Part shown: positions 10,637-10,810 of the stretch, piece after piece
Position numbering within the stretch: the first letter of the stretch is position 1
How the letters are laid out: every line of letters begins with the position of its first letter
NCBI GenBank assembly: GCA_001779955.1
Contig: MFES01000036.1
Span: 12,979 to 23,788 of the forward strand
DNA from: Candidatus Doudnabacteria bacterium RIFCSPHIGHO2_02_FULL_46_11
GTDB lineage: Bacteria > Patescibacteriota > Doudnabacteria > UBA920 > 2-02-FULL-46-11
Reading direction: 5' to 3'
DNA length: 10,810 nucleotides
The notes under the pieces: generated by a model
The model's input: only the letters and a program-made list of their open reading frames with translations
Databases searched by the model: none
What the model was told of the DNA's origin: nothing
Program-made: the position numbers and the translations under genes

Positions 10637-10810
10637 ATGAATTCAGATACTAAAAAAATTGTTATTTTCGGCAGGGGTCAGGTAGGCACTTTTTACCGCG
10701 ATTATTTTTCCGCCAAAGGGTTTGAGGTCGTTCAGCCGGAGGCCGATATTAGGAGCTATGAGGCCGTCGAACAGGCCATAAAAGAAACTAATCCGAAATT
10801 TGTTATTGAT
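10637..10810 (+). CDS. rmlD: RmlD-like dTDP-4-dehydrorhamnose reductase, 5' part
   Basis: The frame starts at ATG 10637 and is open to the end of the window, giving 58 residues. IVIFGRGQVGTFY is a Rossmann nucleotide-binding loop. The ADIRSYEAVEQAIKETNPKFVID segment matches the RmlD pattern of Asp-Ile-x-Asp/Arg followed by a helix and the strand that leads to the NAD(P)-contacting loop. RmlD uses NADPH to make dTDP-L-rhamnose, the last step after RmlB and RmlC. The position nine bases after rmlB supports this. No clear ribosome binding site is seen. With only the N-terminus visible, another sugar-nucleotide reductase of the same fold cannot be excluded. Confidence 0.72.
   Translation, partial: MNSDTKKIVIFGRGQVGTFYRDYFSAKGFEVVQPEADIRSYEAVEQAIKETNPKFVID

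Noticed and set aside
1..10810. CRISPR array suggested by the Cas2-like domain in the PaaX-like protein
   Set aside because: No regularly spaced repeats with unique spacers occur, and no cas genes are present. The Cas2-like fold is normal for the PaaX C-terminus.

Overview
The window looks like a piece of a small, streamlined bacterial genome, most likely a member of the Candidate Phyla Radiation (Patescibacteria). That placement is inference. It rests on a stand-alone PaaX/Cas2-like regulator, an aspartyl-tRNA synthetase without the usual GAD insertion, a degenerate HtrA-like protein, short AT-rich oligonucleotide repeats in the intergenic gaps (one runs into a coding region), and many non-ATG starts. 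The standard code fits, with TGA used as a stop. No CRISPR array, insertion sequence, prophage or rRNA gene is visible.

Layout. 1-93 is the 3' end of an unidentified gene. 133-775 is a PaaX/Cas2-like regulator gene bounded on both sides by near-identical 35-bp imperfect palindromes. 776-1570 is gene-poor but structure-rich: a tRNA-Glu(CTC) gene with its terminator, then a run of hairpins that ends in an exact 21-bp copy of the tRNA 3' end, then a complete miniature transcription unit (promoter, 31-codon ORF, intrinsic terminator), two tandem palindromes and a second terminator. 1815-1964 is a 49-codon ORF with a ribosome binding site. 2017-4860 is a minus-strand block: aspS, then scpA, then scpB (transcription order).

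5139-7856 is a plus-strand envelope block starting from an extended -10 promoter: a secreted coiled-coil protein with a lytic transglycosylase domain, lgt (prolipoprotein diacylglyceryl transferase), and an unidentified multi-membrane-span protein that overlaps lgt. 7954-9069 is a membrane-anchored HtrA/PDZ protein that appears to lack all three catalytic residues. 9177-10810 is a HIT-family protein whose stop overlaps the start of rmlB (dTDP-glucose 4,6-dehydratase), followed by the beginning of an rmlD-like reductase. The last two point to a dTDP-rhamnose-type sugar pathway.

How it fits together. aspS and tRNA-Glu serve translation. ScpA and ScpB are the kleisin and accessory subunits of the SMC condensin. 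The SLT protein, Lgt, the HtrA-like protein and RmlB/RmlD all concern the cell surface. The most unusual parts are the palindrome-bracketed PaaX gene, the tRNA-anchored hairpin element at about 1023-1198, the probably inactive HtrA homologue and the GAD-less AspRS.
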